Of a stretch of 7,109 nt of DNA, positions 6,692 through 7,109 are shown piece by piece. The stretch's first letter is position 1; each line of letters starts with the position of its first letter. Below the pieces are notes generated by a model. It made no database searches. It was not told where the DNA came from and saw only the letters and a list, made by a program, of their open reading frames with translations. The stretch lies in NCBI GenBank assembly GCA_946409145.1, contig CAMJVA010000085.1, forward strand, positions 1-7,109, read 5' to 3'. The position numbers were made by a program, and so were the translations under genes. The stretch comes from an uncultured Enterococcus sp. Lineage in GTDB: Bacteria; Bacillota; Bacilli; Lactobacillales; Enterococcaceae.

Positions 6692-7109
6692 ATGAGAAAA
6701 GATCATAATATTGTAGAACACCGGGTAGAAAAAAATGTTATTGATGAAAAAATTCAATTACTAATGAAAAATTTAACAACCATCAAAGATAGTGGCGAAT
6801 TTTTGCTGCAATTTGGTGATGTAGTCGTTGATGATAAAAGTTGGAATGTTTGGAACTGGCCGCAAGGGGTTGGTCTTTATGGAATTTACAAATATTATCA
6901 AATGACCGGAAGCAAAGAAGCGTTAAAAATTTGTGAAGATTGGTTTGAAAGACAATTAAAAGCTGGCTCCCCACCAAAAAATATTAATACTATGGCTCCT
7001 CTTTTAGTCATGGCCTTTTTATACGAAGAATTTAAAGACCCACGCTTTTTACCCTATTTAGAAAGTTGGAGTGCTTGGGCAATGGAAGATTTACCTCGTT
7101 GCCAAGAGG
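6692..7109 (+). CDS. GH105 unsaturated rhamnogalacturonyl hydrolase, 3' partial
   Basis: The frame runs from ATG 6692 off the right edge, giving 139 residues of a family usually about 370 long. GH105 enzymes hydrate and cleave the unsaturated (delta-4,5) uronic acid left on oligosaccharides by pectin or other polysaccharide lyases; B. subtilis YteR and YesR are the models. Visible landmarks are WNWPQGVGLYG (54-64), KNINTMAPLL (96-105) and MEDLPRC (131-137), matching the start of the (alpha/alpha)6 barrel. The last corresponds to the usual LPRT-type segment with Cys in place of Thr. The later catalytic and substrate-binding residues lie outside the window, so activity cannot be judged. No signal peptide, so it is intracellular. 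GGAGGG (6682-6687) fixes the start. It lies after a terminator and probably begins a separate pectin-use transcript. Rhamnogalacturonyl versus glucuronyl specificity is undecided. Confidence 0.85.
   Translation, partial: MRKDHNIVEHRVEKNVIDEKIQLLMKNLTTIKDSGEFLLQFGDVVVDDKSWNVWNWPQGVGLYGIYKYYQMTGSKEALKICEDWFERQLKAGSPPKNINTMAPLLVMAFLYEEFKDPRFLPYLESWSAWAMEDLPRCQE

Noticed and set aside
6489..6977. Minus-strand open frames over the terminator, leader and GH105 start
   Set aside because: They run through a clear + strand terminator and through the GH105 coding region, with no family resemblance.

Overview
This AT-rich window looks like part of a low-GC Firmicute chromosome, most likely a member of the Lactobacillales. 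The evidence is strong GGAGG-type ribosome binding sites, A/T-ending codons, the araB-araD-araA gene order, and an AraB of the type I associate with lactic acid bacteria rather than the E. coli type. It reads as a locus for using plant cell-wall arabinose and pectin. All supported genes are on the + strand.

Positions 1-3491 hold the intracellular L-arabinose pathway. araB (ribulokinase) is cut at its 5' end by the window edge, followed by araD (L-ribulose-5-phosphate 4-epimerase) and araA (L-arabinose isomerase). Together they convert L-arabinose through L-ribulose and L-ribulose-5-P to D-xylulose-5-P. Positions 3521-4966 encode a cytoplasmic GH51 alpha-L-arabinofuranosidase that would release arabinose from imported arabino-oligosaccharides. 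A small eight-cysteine protein of the DUF6171 type (4963-5202) overlaps the end of that gene by 4 bases.

Positions 5226-5691 contain a broken gene. It has a 29-codon start with a good ribosome binding site, a stretch with stops in all three frames, and a start-less open segment of about 117 codons. That segment resembles the C-terminal beta-sandwich domain (DUF6805-like) of GH127 beta-L-arabinofuranosidases, so the catalytic part of a second arabinosidase appears to be lost. A TIM-barrel sugar isomerase/epimerase-like protein follows (5706-6548), and a strong intrinsic terminator at 6554-6584 closes the cluster.

After a leader of about 107 bp with a small inverted repeat, a new gene starts at 6692 and runs off the right edge. 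It is the N-terminal part of a GH105 unsaturated uronyl hydrolase, which acts on the products of pectin (rhamnogalacturonan) lyases. The theme is side-chain arabinose removal and metabolism next to pectin backbone processing. No visible enzyme carries a signal peptide, so they act on oligosaccharides taken into the cell. No transporter or regulator gene lies in the window. I see no tRNA, rRNA, CRISPR array or intact mobile element.
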